From an uncultured Acidimicrobiales bacterium (GTDB taxonomy: Bacteria; Actinomycetota; Acidimicrobiia; Acidimicrobiales; SZUA-35): a DNA stretch of 64,000 nucleotides. This document shows positions 16,385-25,601 of the stretch, piece after piece (the stretch's first letter is position 1; every line of letters starts with the position of its first letter). The stretch lies in NCBI GenBank assembly GCA_937922805.1, contig CALAJV010000011.1:218524-282523 (forward strand), given 5' to 3'. Under the pieces are notes generated by a model, which did not search any database, was not told the DNA's origin, and saw only the letters and a list, made by a program, of their open reading frames with translations. Both the position numbers and the translations under genes were made by a program.

Positions 16385-17173
16385 CTACCACGAGATGGTG
16401 AACTGAGCGCTAACGCTTTGTCCCGATTCAAGGACGTAGGGGGCCGTATTCACGTCATTAGGGATGCCGGTTTGCGGTTCGACGCACAGCGCATGGGCTG
16501 GTTCGTTGTAGACAACCCAATAGTCGGTCGACGAGGTCAACGTCAGGTGGAGGTCATCCCACCGCAACTCGATCGGCTGCTCAACATCGGTAAAGCAGTT
16601 GTCCCATGGGCCACTAGTCGGTTCGACAATTTCCCCGGTCGGGATTTTGGTGTCGTCGAGTTCAAACATTGAGTTCGCCGCGAACCCAAGATCAGCCGTG
16701 TTGCCAGATCCGAGGTCACGGCGAAACCAGGGGTGCCACCCAAACGACACCGGCTGTCGTTGTTCGGCCGTCACCGTCATCGTCATCGTCAAAGAATTGG
16801 TGGTCAAAGCGAACCGTTGAGTGGCTGTCCCTGACCACGGCCACGGCCGACTAAACGACCAGGCCAAATCGACTTCGGTCGCGCTGGCTTCGATCACATC
16901 CCAGCGGCTCGTGTACCCGTAGCCGTGGATGGCGTGTCCGTCAGCGGTGGCCGGTAGTTGATAGAGCGTGTCTTCGAATGCAAGCTGTCCGTGAGCTATT
17001 CGTCCAGCGAACGGCACCATGGGGTAGCAACCCCAGTCGATGGGGCTAGCTCCGCTAGTCACCAGTAACTGACGGCCTCCCAGTTCGAACGACGCAAGGC
17101 GGCCGCCGTGGTCTGGATCAACGATGATCTCGGAAGAAGGGGCACCTTTTGCCACAATAGCTTGGTTGGACAT
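16385..17173 (-). CDS. Aldose 1-epimerase family protein
   Basis: The product has 262 residues; an alternative GTG start at 17185 has a better-placed GGTGG. The family landmarks are GGRLASF near the N-terminus, PMVPFAGRI, the first catalytic-site His in DGHAIHGYG, the second in SFGWHPWF and the C-terminal Glu in CVEPQTG, which acts as base. These enzymes interconvert alpha and beta anomers of aldoses. It converges on mtaD with about 20 bases between stops. It is divergent from the glycosidase at 17315. Confidence 0.9.
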   Translation of the reverse strand: MSNQAIVAKGAPSSEIIVDPDHGGRLASFELGGRQLLVTSGASPIDWGCYPMVPFAGRIAHGQLAFEDTLYQLPATADGHAIHGYGYTSRWDVIEASATEVDLAWSFSRPWPWSGTATQRFALTTNSLTMTMTVTAEQRQPVSFGWHPWFRRDLGSGNTADLGFAANSMFELDDTKIPTGEIVEPTSGPWDNCFTDVEQPIELRWDDLHLTLTSSTDYWVVYNEPAHALCVEPQTGIPNDVNTAPYVLESGQSVSAQFTISW

Positions 17174-17314
17174 CAGGACCGGCACGTCGCCACCGTATCT
17201 GGCGGACCTTTCGATCTGCCGTACAGCTATTCATGAGATCTCGGGTATCCATGAGTCCCTAGGTCAGATTTCGCCTGATTTGATCTAATCGATGAGGGGT
17301 GACCGGCGTCGAGG

Positions 17315-18355
17315 GTGAGGTCGTTCTACTCTCGTCAGATCGTCGAATTAAGTTCATACATCTTCAACGGGCTAGTTGGTCTCGCTGCTGCTACCGGTTT
17401 ACTTTGTTTTGGAGCGCTTCGGTGGACCCGTCGACTAGGTCGGGGGGCGAGCACAATCCGAATCGTCGGTGGCTTGGTTTTTGGTGCTAGTTTTTTCCTG
17501 GTCGGCTATGGCGTTTGGGTTTCATCTGGCTCGAAGTCTCCGGTTGATTTCGAGCTTGCCCAGGGAGTTAACTACGAACGGTTCGCTCTCGACTCCGGCA
17601 CTGGTCGTTCTGCTATCGGGCATCTGGTCACGATCGACCTGACGAACCCTTGCGTGGTGCTTCACACCTCGCACGTTGCCGAGGACGGAACAGCCAAAGC
17701 GCTGAAGAACATCACGTGGGCTCAGCGAAACTCCATGCTTGTCTCAATGAACGGGAGTTTCTTCTACCCCTATAAGGAGTTTCCGACCTACTGGGACGTG
17801 ACCCCTAACGAGGGCGACGAGGTGCAAGTATTGGGCCCCACCGTTTCGACGTTAGGGCACCCAAAACCGACAGCAACGAAAACGACTGGAACTAGTTGGC
17901 AGGGGATCTCGGTTTGGATTGATGGGGAATATCGGCCGGGGATGGGCGCCGACATTCCTCCGAGTTCGATCTGGGGAATAACCGGTCGGGAGCAGATCTT
18001 GACCGATGGTGAGATCAGTGCGGAAACATCTGAACCGTACGCCCGGTCTGTTATAGGGATCGATCCGGTGTCGAAGCAGATGTGGTGGCTTGTCGTCGAT
18101 GGCAAGCAGCCGGGTTACAGCTATGGGGCAACTCTAGAAGCTTCGGCCAAATTGTTGGCCGAACGGGGAGCGGTCGATGCGGTAGAGATGGACGGAGGGG
18201 GATCATCGATCATGGTTTACTACGATGGCGCCCAATTCGAACGACTAACTCGGCCGATGCAGATTCGAATTCCTGGCCGGTCGAGGGCGATTGCCAACCA
18301 TGTGGGCATTGCTCGGGGTCCGCGGCCTGAGTCAGAGGGCTCGCTTAGCTGCTAG
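17315..18355 (+). CDS. Phosphodiester glycosidase (NAGPA) family membrane protein
   Basis: The product has 346 residues with a GTG start; no upstream in-frame alternative exists before a stop. Two membrane helices lie at about 14-35 and 48-68. The outer domain matches the NAGPA/DUF2233 family: MLVSMNGSFF, then ARSVIGIDPVSKQMWWLVVDGKQ and the AVEMDGGGSS motif, which contains the family's conserved acidic and glycine residues. Animal NAGPA removes GlcNAc from a phosphodiester; bacterial relatives act on exopolysaccharide or teichoic-type linkages. The substrate here is unknown. Confidence 0.85.
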   Translation: MRSFYSRQIVELSSYIFNGLVGLAAATGLLCFGALRWTRRLGRGASTIRIVGGLVFGASFFLVGYGVWVSSGSKSPVDFELAQGVNYERFALDSGTGRSAIGHLVTIDLTNPCVVLHTSHVAEDGTAKALKNITWAQRNSMLVSMNGSFFYPYKEFPTYWDVTPNEGDEVQVLGPTVSTLGHPKPTATKTTGTSWQGISVWIDGEYRPGMGADIPPSSIWGITGREQILTDGEISAETSEPYARSVIGIDPVSKQMWWLVVDGKQPGYSYGATLEASAKLLAERGAVDAVEMDGGGSSIMVYYDGAQFERLTRPMQIRIPGRSRAIANHVGIARGPRPESEGSLSC

Positions 18356-18422
18356 GCCTGATTGTCCGACCTTAGAAGCTGCGGTACTCTGAGGGATACG
18401 ACTAAATGAGGTTTACATCGGG

Positions 18423-19196
18423 ATGACTGAGCCAGCATGTGGTTTTGATCTCGGCAGCGAGATAACAAGCGGATCTGACAATCAAACAGCTACTAGCTGC
18501 GTCGAGCGACCAATTTGTGGTCCCTCGGTGACAAACGAGAGTTTTTGTTTGGTCATGCCCGCTCGAGCTGAGGTCGAGGTTGAACCGACTAGTGCTGGAC
18601 CAGCTTCTTCTTCCGGCGATGACGCCGATTTGTCGGTGACAAGTATGGCTCCTACCTCAATTCCGGGTCTGACTCCACGATCTCGAACTGTTGGTCCGAA
18701 TGTGGCTGCGGCTAGTAGCGGGCCGGCTCAGGCCGACCCAATTCAGGTAGCTGAGGTTGCAACGACACGTCGAGGTCCGGTTCGTCCCGCGAGCTTTCCG
18801 GCCGCCCAGGCTTCGCCTACGCCAACCACTCAACCAGGCCCACAAGCCCAACCGGCTTCGGAGACGAAGATAAATACCATCCCTGCTCGGGCCCGACGGG
18901 AGGGGCAAGGTCCGGTCGATCAAGCGGAACGCCATCGCGAGGCGCTTCGACTGGCCAGAGAGAAAGCGCTACTTCGACAGCACGCCAAACGGGAGCTGGG
19001 ACGCCCTACCGCTGAGCCCGCCCCCGATCAGCAGGCAACGGCGACTCCGAGCGTCAAACCAGTCGATGTTCCAACCGCAGCGGCAAGGCCGAAGTGGGAG
19101 TTAACCGGTTTGGAACCGGTCCAAGATTCCATTCTTGAAATTGATGGCGATCGATGGGCGTGGGAAAACGGCAGATCGTGCTCGATCGGCAACTGA
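18423..19196 (+). CDS. Low-complexity hypothetical protein
   Basis: The product has 257 residues, rich in Pro, Ala, Ser and Thr. There are four Cys in the first 42 residues, a basic helix near 170-200 (AERHREALRLAREKALLRQHAKRE is seen in pieces) and a short Trp-containing C-terminal module ending in a Cys. A GAGG lies 11 bases before the ATG. There is no signal peptide or membrane segment. The composition suggests an intrinsically disordered linker protein. It is not recognised. Confidence 0.55.
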   Translation: MTEPACGFDLGSEITSGSDNQTATSCVERPICGPSVTNESFCLVMPARAEVEVEPTSAGPASSSGDDADLSVTSMAPTSIPGLTPRSRTVGPNVAAASSGPAQADPIQVAEVATTRRGPVRPASFPAAQASPTPTTQPGPQAQPASETKINTIPARARREGQGPVDQAERHREALRLAREKALLRQHAKRELGRPTAEPAPDQQATATPSVKPVDVPTAAARPKWELTGLEPVQDSILEIDGDRWAWENGRSCSIGN

Positions 19197-19331
19197 ATCT
19201 GCGGCGTAAGGAGTGCAGGGGTGGCGAACTGTCAACCAGTCGGCCGTTCCTCTCACATTCTCAACAATGTCGGTGCAGACTTGCATCAGCAAACTGAAAA
19301 CCAACGTTGCGTCTGTAGCCTTGAGGTTCTA

Positions 19332-19403
19332 GCCCCCGTAGCTCAGTGGATAGAGCATCGGTTTCCGGAACCGTGTGCGTGAGTTCGATTCTCGCCGGGG
19401 GTA
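19332..19403 (+). tRNA. tRNA-Arg (anticodon CCG)
   Basis: A cloverleaf can be drawn. The acceptor GCCCCCG pairs with CGGGGGT (one G-T at the end), the D arm is GCTC/GAGC and the anticodon stem CGGT/ACCG closes a TTCCGGA loop with CCG at the anticodon. The T arm GTGAG/CTCGC closes TTCGATT, and the discriminator base is A. CCA is not encoded. It reads the CGG arginine codon. Confidence 0.95.
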
Positions 19404-19515
19404 CTGCTGTAGTAGTCGAGGCGGGTTGAGCGGGCTAAGAGAAGTTCGGTTTGGCTGGCTGGCCGAGAAGCGTTGGCCAGGTCGCACGACCGGCTGTTGC
19501 TGGACGCCTAAGTGT

Positions 19516-20397
19516 TTACTCGAAGCTGGAGTAGATGAACCAGTCGTAGGATTGGCGTCGAATCGATGTTTGCCACCATCGTTCAAGCCCCTGGAGCTTC
19601 TTTAGAAGCGGCCAAATTTTGACGTCTTCGGCGTAGAACTTCTTTGCTTCTTCGGCGGTGATTGGATCATCGTCGAGCTGACGGTTTAACGCTACAACGG
19701 TAGGGTCGACCCACTCGGGAATACCTTCCCGATAGAGGTTGGCGACGATGTCCAAGCCGACCCGGCGAGGATCGTTCCAGCGGGTCGCTAGCTTAGTGAG
19801 CTCCCGGGTTACCAGCGGTCGGGTCAGAGCTGGAAGCATCCGGACGAAGGGCGACATATCGAATCGCAGTCGACCGGCATCGTCCCACAGGAAGGGGGTG
19901 CCAACGTCTATCAGCGTTAGGTGTGACCCATCCCACGAGAAGTTAGTGACCTGGGCGTCAATGCTGAGATCGGACGAGACAATGTCGAGGGTCGAAGCGA
20001 GGGCATCTAGAAAAGGGATATCTGGGTCAGGCTCTGCCGCTCTGAGAACGTTGTGGCCTAACGACGCCGGATTCAGCATTGGTTGAATCAGGTAGGAGAC
20101 CACTTGATCGCCGCGTTCAACGGGAACGATGGATGTGTCTGCCACGGCAAGGCCTCTTGCCTCTACGCCGGTGATGTATTCGGTCACGAGACTGCGGTAG
20201 TTGGTGAACTGCGCCTGGGTGAAAGGTGGTGTTCGCTTGCATACGAAGCGTGGGTTATTGATTGGCCAGCCAAGAGCAACCGAAACTTCGCCATAGCCGA
20301 GGATGTTTAAGGCCGAGTCGTCCCGTGATTTCAGCGCGTCGAGTACAAGGTCGTCGAGCTCATGTAGCTCGGCGCCGCTCAGCGAAGACTCGCTCAC
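19516..20397 (-). CDS. Uncharacterised actinobacterial protein with kinase-like features (DUF6206-like)
   Basis: The product has 293 residues. GTG at 20397 is chosen because GGAGG lies 5 bases before it; the frame extends to 20433. The sequence has a GYGEVSVALGWP segment followed by CKRTPPF, which resembles the nucleotide loop and ATP-lysine strand of kinase-fold phosphotransferases. Later come N-x-x-W-D and TLIDVGTPFLWD, placed like catalytic-loop and metal-binding motifs. I recall this pattern from an uncharacterised actinobacterial family (DUF6206) with moderate confidence. Substrate unknown; the kinase link is inference. Confidence 0.65.
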   Translation of the reverse strand: MSESSLSGAELHELDDLVLDALKSRDDSALNILGYGEVSVALGWPINNPRFVCKRTPPFTQAQFTNYRSLVTEYITGVEARGLAVADTSIVPVERGDQVVSYLIQPMLNPASLGHNVLRAAEPDPDIPFLDALASTLDIVSSDLSIDAQVTNFSWDGSHLTLIDVGTPFLWDDAGRLRFDMSPFVRMLPALTRPLVTRELTKLATRWNDPRRVGLDIVANLYREGIPEWVDPTVVALNRQLDDDPITAEEAKKFYAEDVKIWPLLKKLQGLERWWQTSIRRQSYDWFIYSSFE

Positions 20398-20537
20398 TCC
20401 GACCTCCAACGTCGTCAGCAAGTGAGAGTACAACAGCCGTTGTGGTCGAGCAACCAGAGTGTTGGCTACATTTCGGCTCCGCCCGAAACGTTCTCATCGT
20501 AAGTTGTTAACTACGTATTACCAAGGAGACCAACACC

Positions 20538-20939
20538 GTGTTTGACGTCGAAATTCATATGAAGAATCAGCCGGGTCAGCTCGCCCTTATGGGAGCGACG
20601 CTCGGCGAAGCTGGCATTAGTGTTGAAGGGGGAGGGATGTGGTTAGCCAACGGCATTGGGGTCGCCCATTTCTTAGTTGCCGATGGCGACTCGGCTCAAC
20701 GGACGCTTGAAGCGGCTGGTATGGACGTTGCTGGGGTCCAGCCGGTACTTGTCCAACGGCTCAACCAAGACGAGCCAGGCCAGCTCGGCAAATTCTGCCA
20801 AGCCATGGCGGAAGCTGGCGTGAACATTGAAGTGTTGTACAGCGACCACGACCACCAACTCATCGTCACCGTCGACGACTATCAAGCTGGTCTGGATGTC
20901 AGTGACAAGTGGAACCAGTCGAGAGCAGCATCATCGTAG
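20538..20939 (+). CDS. Tandem ACT-domain protein
   Basis: The product has 133 residues with a GTG start and AAGGAG about 10 bases upstream. Two ACT modules are visible. The first starts VEIHMKNQPGQLALMGATLGEAGISVEGGG and the second EPGQLGKFCQAMAEAGVNIEVLYS; both have the Pro-Gly-x-Leu turn that binds small ligands, often amino acids. There is no catalytic domain, so it is probably a small-molecule sensor or regulatory partner of an amino-acid enzyme. It is monocistronic between two minus-strand genes. Confidence 0.85.
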   Translation: MFDVEIHMKNQPGQLALMGATLGEAGISVEGGGMWLANGIGVAHFLVADGDSAQRTLEAAGMDVAGVQPVLVQRLNQDEPGQLGKFCQAMAEAGVNIEVLYSDHDHQLIVTVDDYQAGLDVSDKWNQSRAASS

Positions 20940-21008
20940 CAGCCGAACCAATCCGTCTACTGGCTAGGTTCATCGATCGGTTCGATCGCACGGGCGCCGT
21001 TGGATTTG

Positions 21009-22754
21009 TTAGCGTTCCGCCGTTGTATCGAACGTATTTCCGATTTCGAAAACTACTCGGCGGTTCTTGGCCCGACCGTCTTCATCGCCGTTGCTAGCGA
21101 TCGGTTCGTTTTCACCTCGCCCGACAATCTCAAATCGAGCTGGATTCAAACCCTGGTCGGTGAAGAACCGAGCGACTGCCTGAGCGCGGTTTTCGCTTAG
21201 TTCTTGATTGTCGGCCTCAGAGCCAAGGCCATCGGTGTGGCCGGTGATGCGAACTGGCCAGGTCGAGCCGTTGAATAGTTTTGGGAAGCCGGCCAGTCGT
21301 TGTTTGGACGTTGCGGTTAATTCGTTCTCCGCTTCCTCAAATGCCAAACCGGCCGACAAAACACCGTAGAACTCGCCATCGTCGACTCCTAGTTCGAAGT
21401 CGCTGAACGGGGCGAACGCGCTCATGTTTCCGCCGAACTGAGTAAGTGTGAACGGCGCAAATGTGCTCGAATCGATTACTACTTCATCGTTCACTCGGGC
21501 TTGGCCAAACAAAAGTATGGCCGACTCAACGATGCTTTCACGAAGAGTCTCGCTAGGTAACGTGCCACCGATGGTGACAAAGCCACCGTCGCTAACTACT
21601 TGAAGCGAAGCAGCTTCGAGCGGAACGATCTCCACTTCGTTTCTGACCGGGGGAAAGCCCAATTCTGATCTGAATGCGCCTAGGAACTCCTCAAGCGTTT
21701 CCGGGTTCGTCGCTCTGCCTCTAACAATCGTCTCCGTGTCAGTAATGGTTAGGGAGCCATCAACGAGAGTCCAAAAGGTTCGGATTAGTGTCGGCACCGA
21801 ATCGAGCCAAGACGGGGTTGCCACCGCTGAGTCGACTGTCAGGTTCGTGGTTCCGAATTGCTGATACGTTTCTTGGGTTGCCAACTCGATTGTGTTTCGA
21901 GTTTGCTCGTCAGCCACCGTGGTCTGGATCGAAAAGCGGAAGTCTTCAAGCTTCATGATTAGACCGTCGGCTGGAGTTACAGCGATGGAGGTGGTACCCG
22001 CCTCATTGGGCACAGTTGGCGGCGGTGGGTCAAAGTCGAGCTCCGCTGAGTCATCTGCTTCTGTTTCGCTGTCAGCTTGAGTCGATGCTGCCTGTTCGGC
22101 TGGTTCGGGGTCTGAACCGCCGATCAAATAGGCGACTGCGCCGACCAAGACCAACGATGCCGCAGCTAGAACGAGCCACGGCCAACGTTTCGGTTTTGGT
22201 TGATATCGAGCGATCGGACTGGCGACGTCGGAATCGGCTGATTCGCCGGTCGGCAGCGGGGTCGGGATTCTCTCATTGAGGTTTTGCTCGGACCGACCTG
22301 GTTGATCGACTGAGCCCTGAGTGGTCGGTCGGGCTGGTGGGCGACTGCCATCGACAGGTTGCCGTCTGCTTTCTAGCGGCCGACCCGGTAGCGAACTTAC
22401 TTGGCCAGGAGGGCGAGCGGCTCCTCGGGATTGCGCTTCTCGTTCGTAGTCTTGGTCGGCTCGATCTTGCCTAATCGGGTCGGTCGGAACCTTTAGCTGA
22501 GGCTTGGCTGAACTGGTCTCGGTCGTCGCATCGCCGAGTTCTTGGTCTTCGTCAGGAGACGGTGTCTGCTGGTCTGACTTTGAGGTTTTTCGTTGTTTTC
22601 TGAGCCGGCCTCGAGAACGACCGGTGTCGGGCATGCCTGGTTGACCTGATTTTGGGCGCGGCGTTTGAGCAGTTCCCGGACCAGGAATTTGGCCAGGAGC
22701 TACCGGGTCACCTGGACCCTCGGTTCTAATTCGCCATTTTTGTTGCTCTGACAA
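21009..22754 (-). CDS. OmpA/peptidoglycan-binding protein with N-terminal membrane anchor
   Basis: The product has 581 residues. The start is TTG at 22754 with AAGG 7 bases upstream. Residues 1-190 are a basic and Pro-rich cytoplasmic tail, followed by a membrane helix at 191-212 and an acidic linker. A middle region from about 290 to 430 has strands like the BON fold. A C-terminal OmpA domain (about 455-575) has TGHTDGLGSEADNQELSENRA and the R-x-x-N-RRV signature of diaminopimelate binding. It anchors the membrane to peptidoglycan; mycobacterial ArfA has the same TM-BON-OmpA plan. Confidence 0.9.
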   Translation of the reverse strand: MSEQQKWRIRTEGPGDPVAPGQIPGPGTAQTPRPKSGQPGMPDTGRSRGRLRKQRKTSKSDQQTPSPDEDQELGDATTETSSAKPQLKVPTDPIRQDRADQDYEREAQSRGAARPPGQVSSLPGRPLESRRQPVDGSRPPARPTTQGSVDQPGRSEQNLNERIPTPLPTGESADSDVASPIARYQPKPKRWPWLVLAAASLVLVGAVAYLIGGSDPEPAEQAASTQADSETEADDSAELDFDPPPPTVPNEAGTTSIAVTPADGLIMKLEDFRFSIQTTVADEQTRNTIELATQETYQQFGTTNLTVDSAVATPSWLDSVPTLIRTFWTLVDGSLTITDTETIVRGRATNPETLEEFLGAFRSELGFPPVRNEVEIVPLEAASLQVVSDGGFVTIGGTLPSETLRESIVESAILLFGQARVNDEVVIDSSTFAPFTLTQFGGNMSAFAPFSDFELGVDDGEFYGVLSAGLAFEEAENELTATSKQRLAGFPKLFNGSTWPVRITGHTDGLGSEADNQELSENRAQAVARFFTDQGLNPARFEIVGRGENEPIASNGDEDGRAKNRRVVFEIGNTFDTTAER

Positions 22755-23152
22755 TCGTTTGCCTTGTTCCGCCTAGCGAAAAACTCGACCCAAGCGTGGT
22801 AGAGAGGGGCTTCCTCCATCCTAGATCTGTTTCGGCATGCATCAACATCACGGGAGGCTGGTTTGCTCTGATCTTCAGCTGGGAAAACAGACCGGAAGAA
22901 CCATCTTTTTGGGGCGATTTGAGGATCTGGTTGCCGACTTGGACGACCTGTCGACATTGAGCTGGGTATCGTCGCCCAACCCCGATCCGAATATAAAGTT
23001 TGCGATCACCCAACGATGAATCGAATCTTTTTGTTCGAATGTGCTGAAAACGACTCACATCGGTGGTTGACTTATCATCTACTAAGCTCGTGGCGGGGGC
23101 GGCCCAGCGTGCGGACACGGCGTCAAACGGTTAGGAACGAGGTCCAAAGTCA
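22755..23152. other. 398-base intergenic region with one doubtful small ORF
   Basis: The region lies between the OmpA gene (minus) and the alpha/beta hydrolase (plus) and must hold both promoters. A 60-codon plus-strand frame at 22837-23019 has an acidic, leucine-containing C-terminal part that could be protein, but it has no convincing ribosome site. A minus-strand frame at 22726-23118 overlaps the OmpA start out of frame. I support neither as a gene. No long inverted repeat is seen. Confidence 0.5.
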
Positions 23153-23914
23153 ATGCCAAAAGTTTTCGTGCATGGCAATCCCGAAACGGTCGCCATCTGG
23201 GGTCCAGTCAAAGAAGCTCTGTCCGAACGAGGTGTTGAAGATGTAGTAACGCTTTCGCCTCCCGGCTTTGGCGTACCATCTCCACCAGGTTGGGACGGGT
23301 TGCCTTCTTCGTATGTCCGATGGCTTCTCGAAGAAATTGAAAAGCTTGATGGAGAAATCGACATTGTCGGTCACGACTGGGGGGCCGGGCACGTCTTTGG
23401 GCTTCTAGCCGAAAAGCCCACCGCAGTCCGGAGCTGGGCTGCCGATTGTGCTGGCCTTCTCCACCCCGACTACCAGTGGCACGATATGGCTCAGGTCTGG
23501 CAAACGCCAGAGCGAGGCGAGGCTGCTGTCCACGCGATGATCGAATTGAAGGCGGAAGATCGAACCGCAGCGTATAGCGGCCTTGGCTTGCCACCCGACA
23601 TTGCCAAGTCAATGGCCGACGGGTTTACCGCTGACATGGGCCAGTGCATCCTGAACCTTTACCGGGCCGCGATGCAGCCGGCCTTGGCTCAGCTGGGAAG
23701 CCATCTCGTGGCCCTCAAGCCTCGACCCGGGCTTGTGATAGATGCGACTGATGACCCGTACGTAGGGTCGGAGCTCGGACGAGAGATGGTCGAACGCGTC
23801 GGAGCGGAATTACTAACGCTCGATGGTCAGGGGCATTGGTGGATGGTGACGTCTCCAGACAAAGCGGCCGAAGGCCTCATTGAGTTCTGGAACGGCGTCG
23901 ACCAAACCAAATAG
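23153..23914 (+). CDS. Alpha/beta hydrolase, epoxide-hydrolase / haloalkane-dehalogenase type
   Basis: The product has 253 residues. The oxyanion-hole motif HGNPE is at residues 7-11. The nucleophile elbow is VGHDWGAGH with Asp75, not Ser, which is the mark of epoxide hydrolases and haloalkane dehalogenases. The acid is probably Asp200 or Asp201 (DATDDPY) and the base is His228 (GHWW). The cap region between about 120 and 170 is short and helical. The specific substrate cannot be read from sequence. It stands alone on the plus strand, 100 bases before xylB. Confidence 0.87.
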   Translation: MPKVFVHGNPETVAIWGPVKEALSERGVEDVVTLSPPGFGVPSPPGWDGLPSSYVRWLLEEIEKLDGEIDIVGHDWGAGHVFGLLAEKPTAVRSWAADCAGLLHPDYQWHDMAQVWQTPERGEAAVHAMIELKAEDRTAAYSGLGLPPDIAKSMADGFTADMGQCILNLYRAAMQPALAQLGSHLVALKPRPGLVIDATDDPYVGSELGREMVERVGAELLTLDGQGHWWMVTSPDKAAEGLIEFWNGVDQTK

Positions 23915-24016
23915 GTAGCGTCACATAACATCGCGCAGAAACAGCATGCGAAAATAGTTCTGAGAGCAGCGGCAGCTCATCTCATCGGTCAACTGGTGCT
24001 TTAGGGAGGGTCAGCG

Positions 24017-25495
24017 ATGCAATTTGTAGCTGGGATAGATTCGTCGACGCAGTCGACCAAGGTCGTCGTTGTCGACGTAGCAACCGGGAAGGTTGAGGCC
24101 ACCACAAGGGCGGCCCATCCCACCACCGAGCCTCCAAAGAGCGAGCAAGATCCACGGCAATGGTGGAACGCGTTGGAAACGGCCTTTTCAACTATCGATC
24201 CGTCAACTCGAGCCAAAATCGTCGCCGTTTCCGTCTCAGGCCAACAGCACGGACTTGTTCTTCTCGATCATGACGGGAGCCCGCTCCGCCCAGCCAAACT
24301 ATGGAACGACACTGAGTCCGCTCCGCAGGCCGATCGTTTGGTTGCCAAACTGGGAGCTGAGGTTTGGGCTGATCGGTGTGGCGTTGTTCCTGTGCCTGCG
24401 ATCACTGTCACCAAGCTGGCGTGGGTAGCTGATGTGGAACCGCATCTGATTGAGTCAATTCGATCGATCATGTTGCCGCATGACTATCTCACTTGGCGGC
24501 TATCTGGGAACCACGTGACTGATCGGGGTGACGCATCAGGAACCGGATGGTGGGACCCGGCGAGTGGCCAATACCAGAATGATCTCCTGACCGCCGCTGG
24601 AGCGAACCGAGATTTGTTGGCTTGCTTACCTGAAGTGCTCGGCCCGACCGATCAAGCTGGCCCAATTACTCCTGAAGCTGCAGCCGCGCTTGGATTGTCG
24701 CACTCAGTGATTGTCGGCCCGGGGAGCGGTGACAACATGGCGGCGGCGCTTGGCCTTGGTTTACGGAGCGGCGAGATTGCAATGTCGCTTGGAACATCAG
24801 GAACCGTGTTTGGGGTAGCCGAGCAGCCAGCGAAAGATGAACAAGGATTCGTTGCCGGATTCGCCGACGCCACCGGCCACTTCTTGCCGCTGGTGTGCAC
24901 ATTGAATGCGACCAAAGTAACCGACATGGTGGCGGCGACAATCGGGGCCGATCAAGATGAATTCGCCGAGCTGTCGTTGCAAGTAGGCCCCGGAGCTGGC
25001 GGGGTCACCCTCGTTCCGTACTTCGACGGAGAACGAACCCCGAACCTTCCAACCTCTACAGGATTGATGACTGGTCTACGACCAACGACTAGCCGAGCGC
25101 AACTAGCACGGGCCGCCCACGAAGGCGTGTTGTGTAACTTGCTTGAAGCGGTCGATGCGCTGGCCGCAGTTGGCGTTACCGGCGGCAATCAAATTCGACT
25201 GGTCGGCGGTGGTTCAAAGTCGGTTGCCTATCGCCAAATCCTGGCTGATCTAACTGGCGCATCAATTCGAGTCCCGGACGAGCAAGAAGCCCCTGCGATT
25301 GGTGCCGCGGTACAAGCGGCCGTGGCGACCGGCCACGGTAGCTTCGATCAAGTAACTGACCAGTGGGGATTGCGACAAGGTGGTGTCGTAGTCGATCCGG
25401 CCGCGGCGGCCGATGAGCAGGTTCGCAACCGTTATAGCGAAGCCAGCAAGGCGGCGGCGTCTTTGTCCCAAAGTAACGAGCCGAGCCGATCTTAA
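24017..25495 (+). CDS. xylB: Xylulokinase
   Basis: The product has 492 residues, the usual length. GGGAGGG lies just upstream. FGGY-kinase landmarks: N-terminal phosphate loop GIDSSTQSTKVVVVD, the sugar-site SVSGQQHGLVLLD with LWNDTES, a LPHDYLTWRLSG segment, DASGTGWWD, and in the second domain GTSGTVFG and VGGGSKSVAYRQILAD. It phosphorylates D-xylulose to xylulose-5-phosphate for the pentose phosphate pathway. No xylose isomerase or transporter is adjacent, so the substrate could be xylulose or a related pentulose. Confidence 0.93.
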   Translation: MQFVAGIDSSTQSTKVVVVDVATGKVEATTRAAHPTTEPPKSEQDPRQWWNALETAFSTIDPSTRAKIVAVSVSGQQHGLVLLDHDGSPLRPAKLWNDTESAPQADRLVAKLGAEVWADRCGVVPVPAITVTKLAWVADVEPHLIESIRSIMLPHDYLTWRLSGNHVTDRGDASGTGWWDPASGQYQNDLLTAAGANRDLLACLPEVLGPTDQAGPITPEAAAALGLSHSVIVGPGSGDNMAAALGLGLRSGEIAMSLGTSGTVFGVAEQPAKDEQGFVAGFADATGHFLPLVCTLNATKVTDMVAATIGADQDEFAELSLQVGPGAGGVTLVPYFDGERTPNLPTSTGLMTGLRPTTSRAQLARAAHEGVLCNLLEAVDALAAVGVTGGNQIRLVGGGSKSVAYRQILADLTGASIRVPDEQEAPAIGAAVQAAVATGHGSFDQVTDQWGLRQGGVVVDPAAAADEQVRNRYSEASKAAASLSQSNEPSRS

Positions 25496-25601
25496 CGGTC
25501 GAACTGCTTGCCTAGACCCGCGACCATACATGAGACCAGCGAGCAGTTAGAGTACGTGCCGCTCTCATTAGAAGCCCTGATTCGCTACCGATAGGTTAAA
25601 G

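Noticed and set aside
22726..23118. 130-codon minus-strand gene upstream of the OmpA gene
   Set aside because: It overlaps the OmpA start out of frame and shows no protein-like pattern.
23153..23914. Serine esterase or lipase
   Set aside because: The nucleophile elbow has Asp (GHDWG), not Ser.
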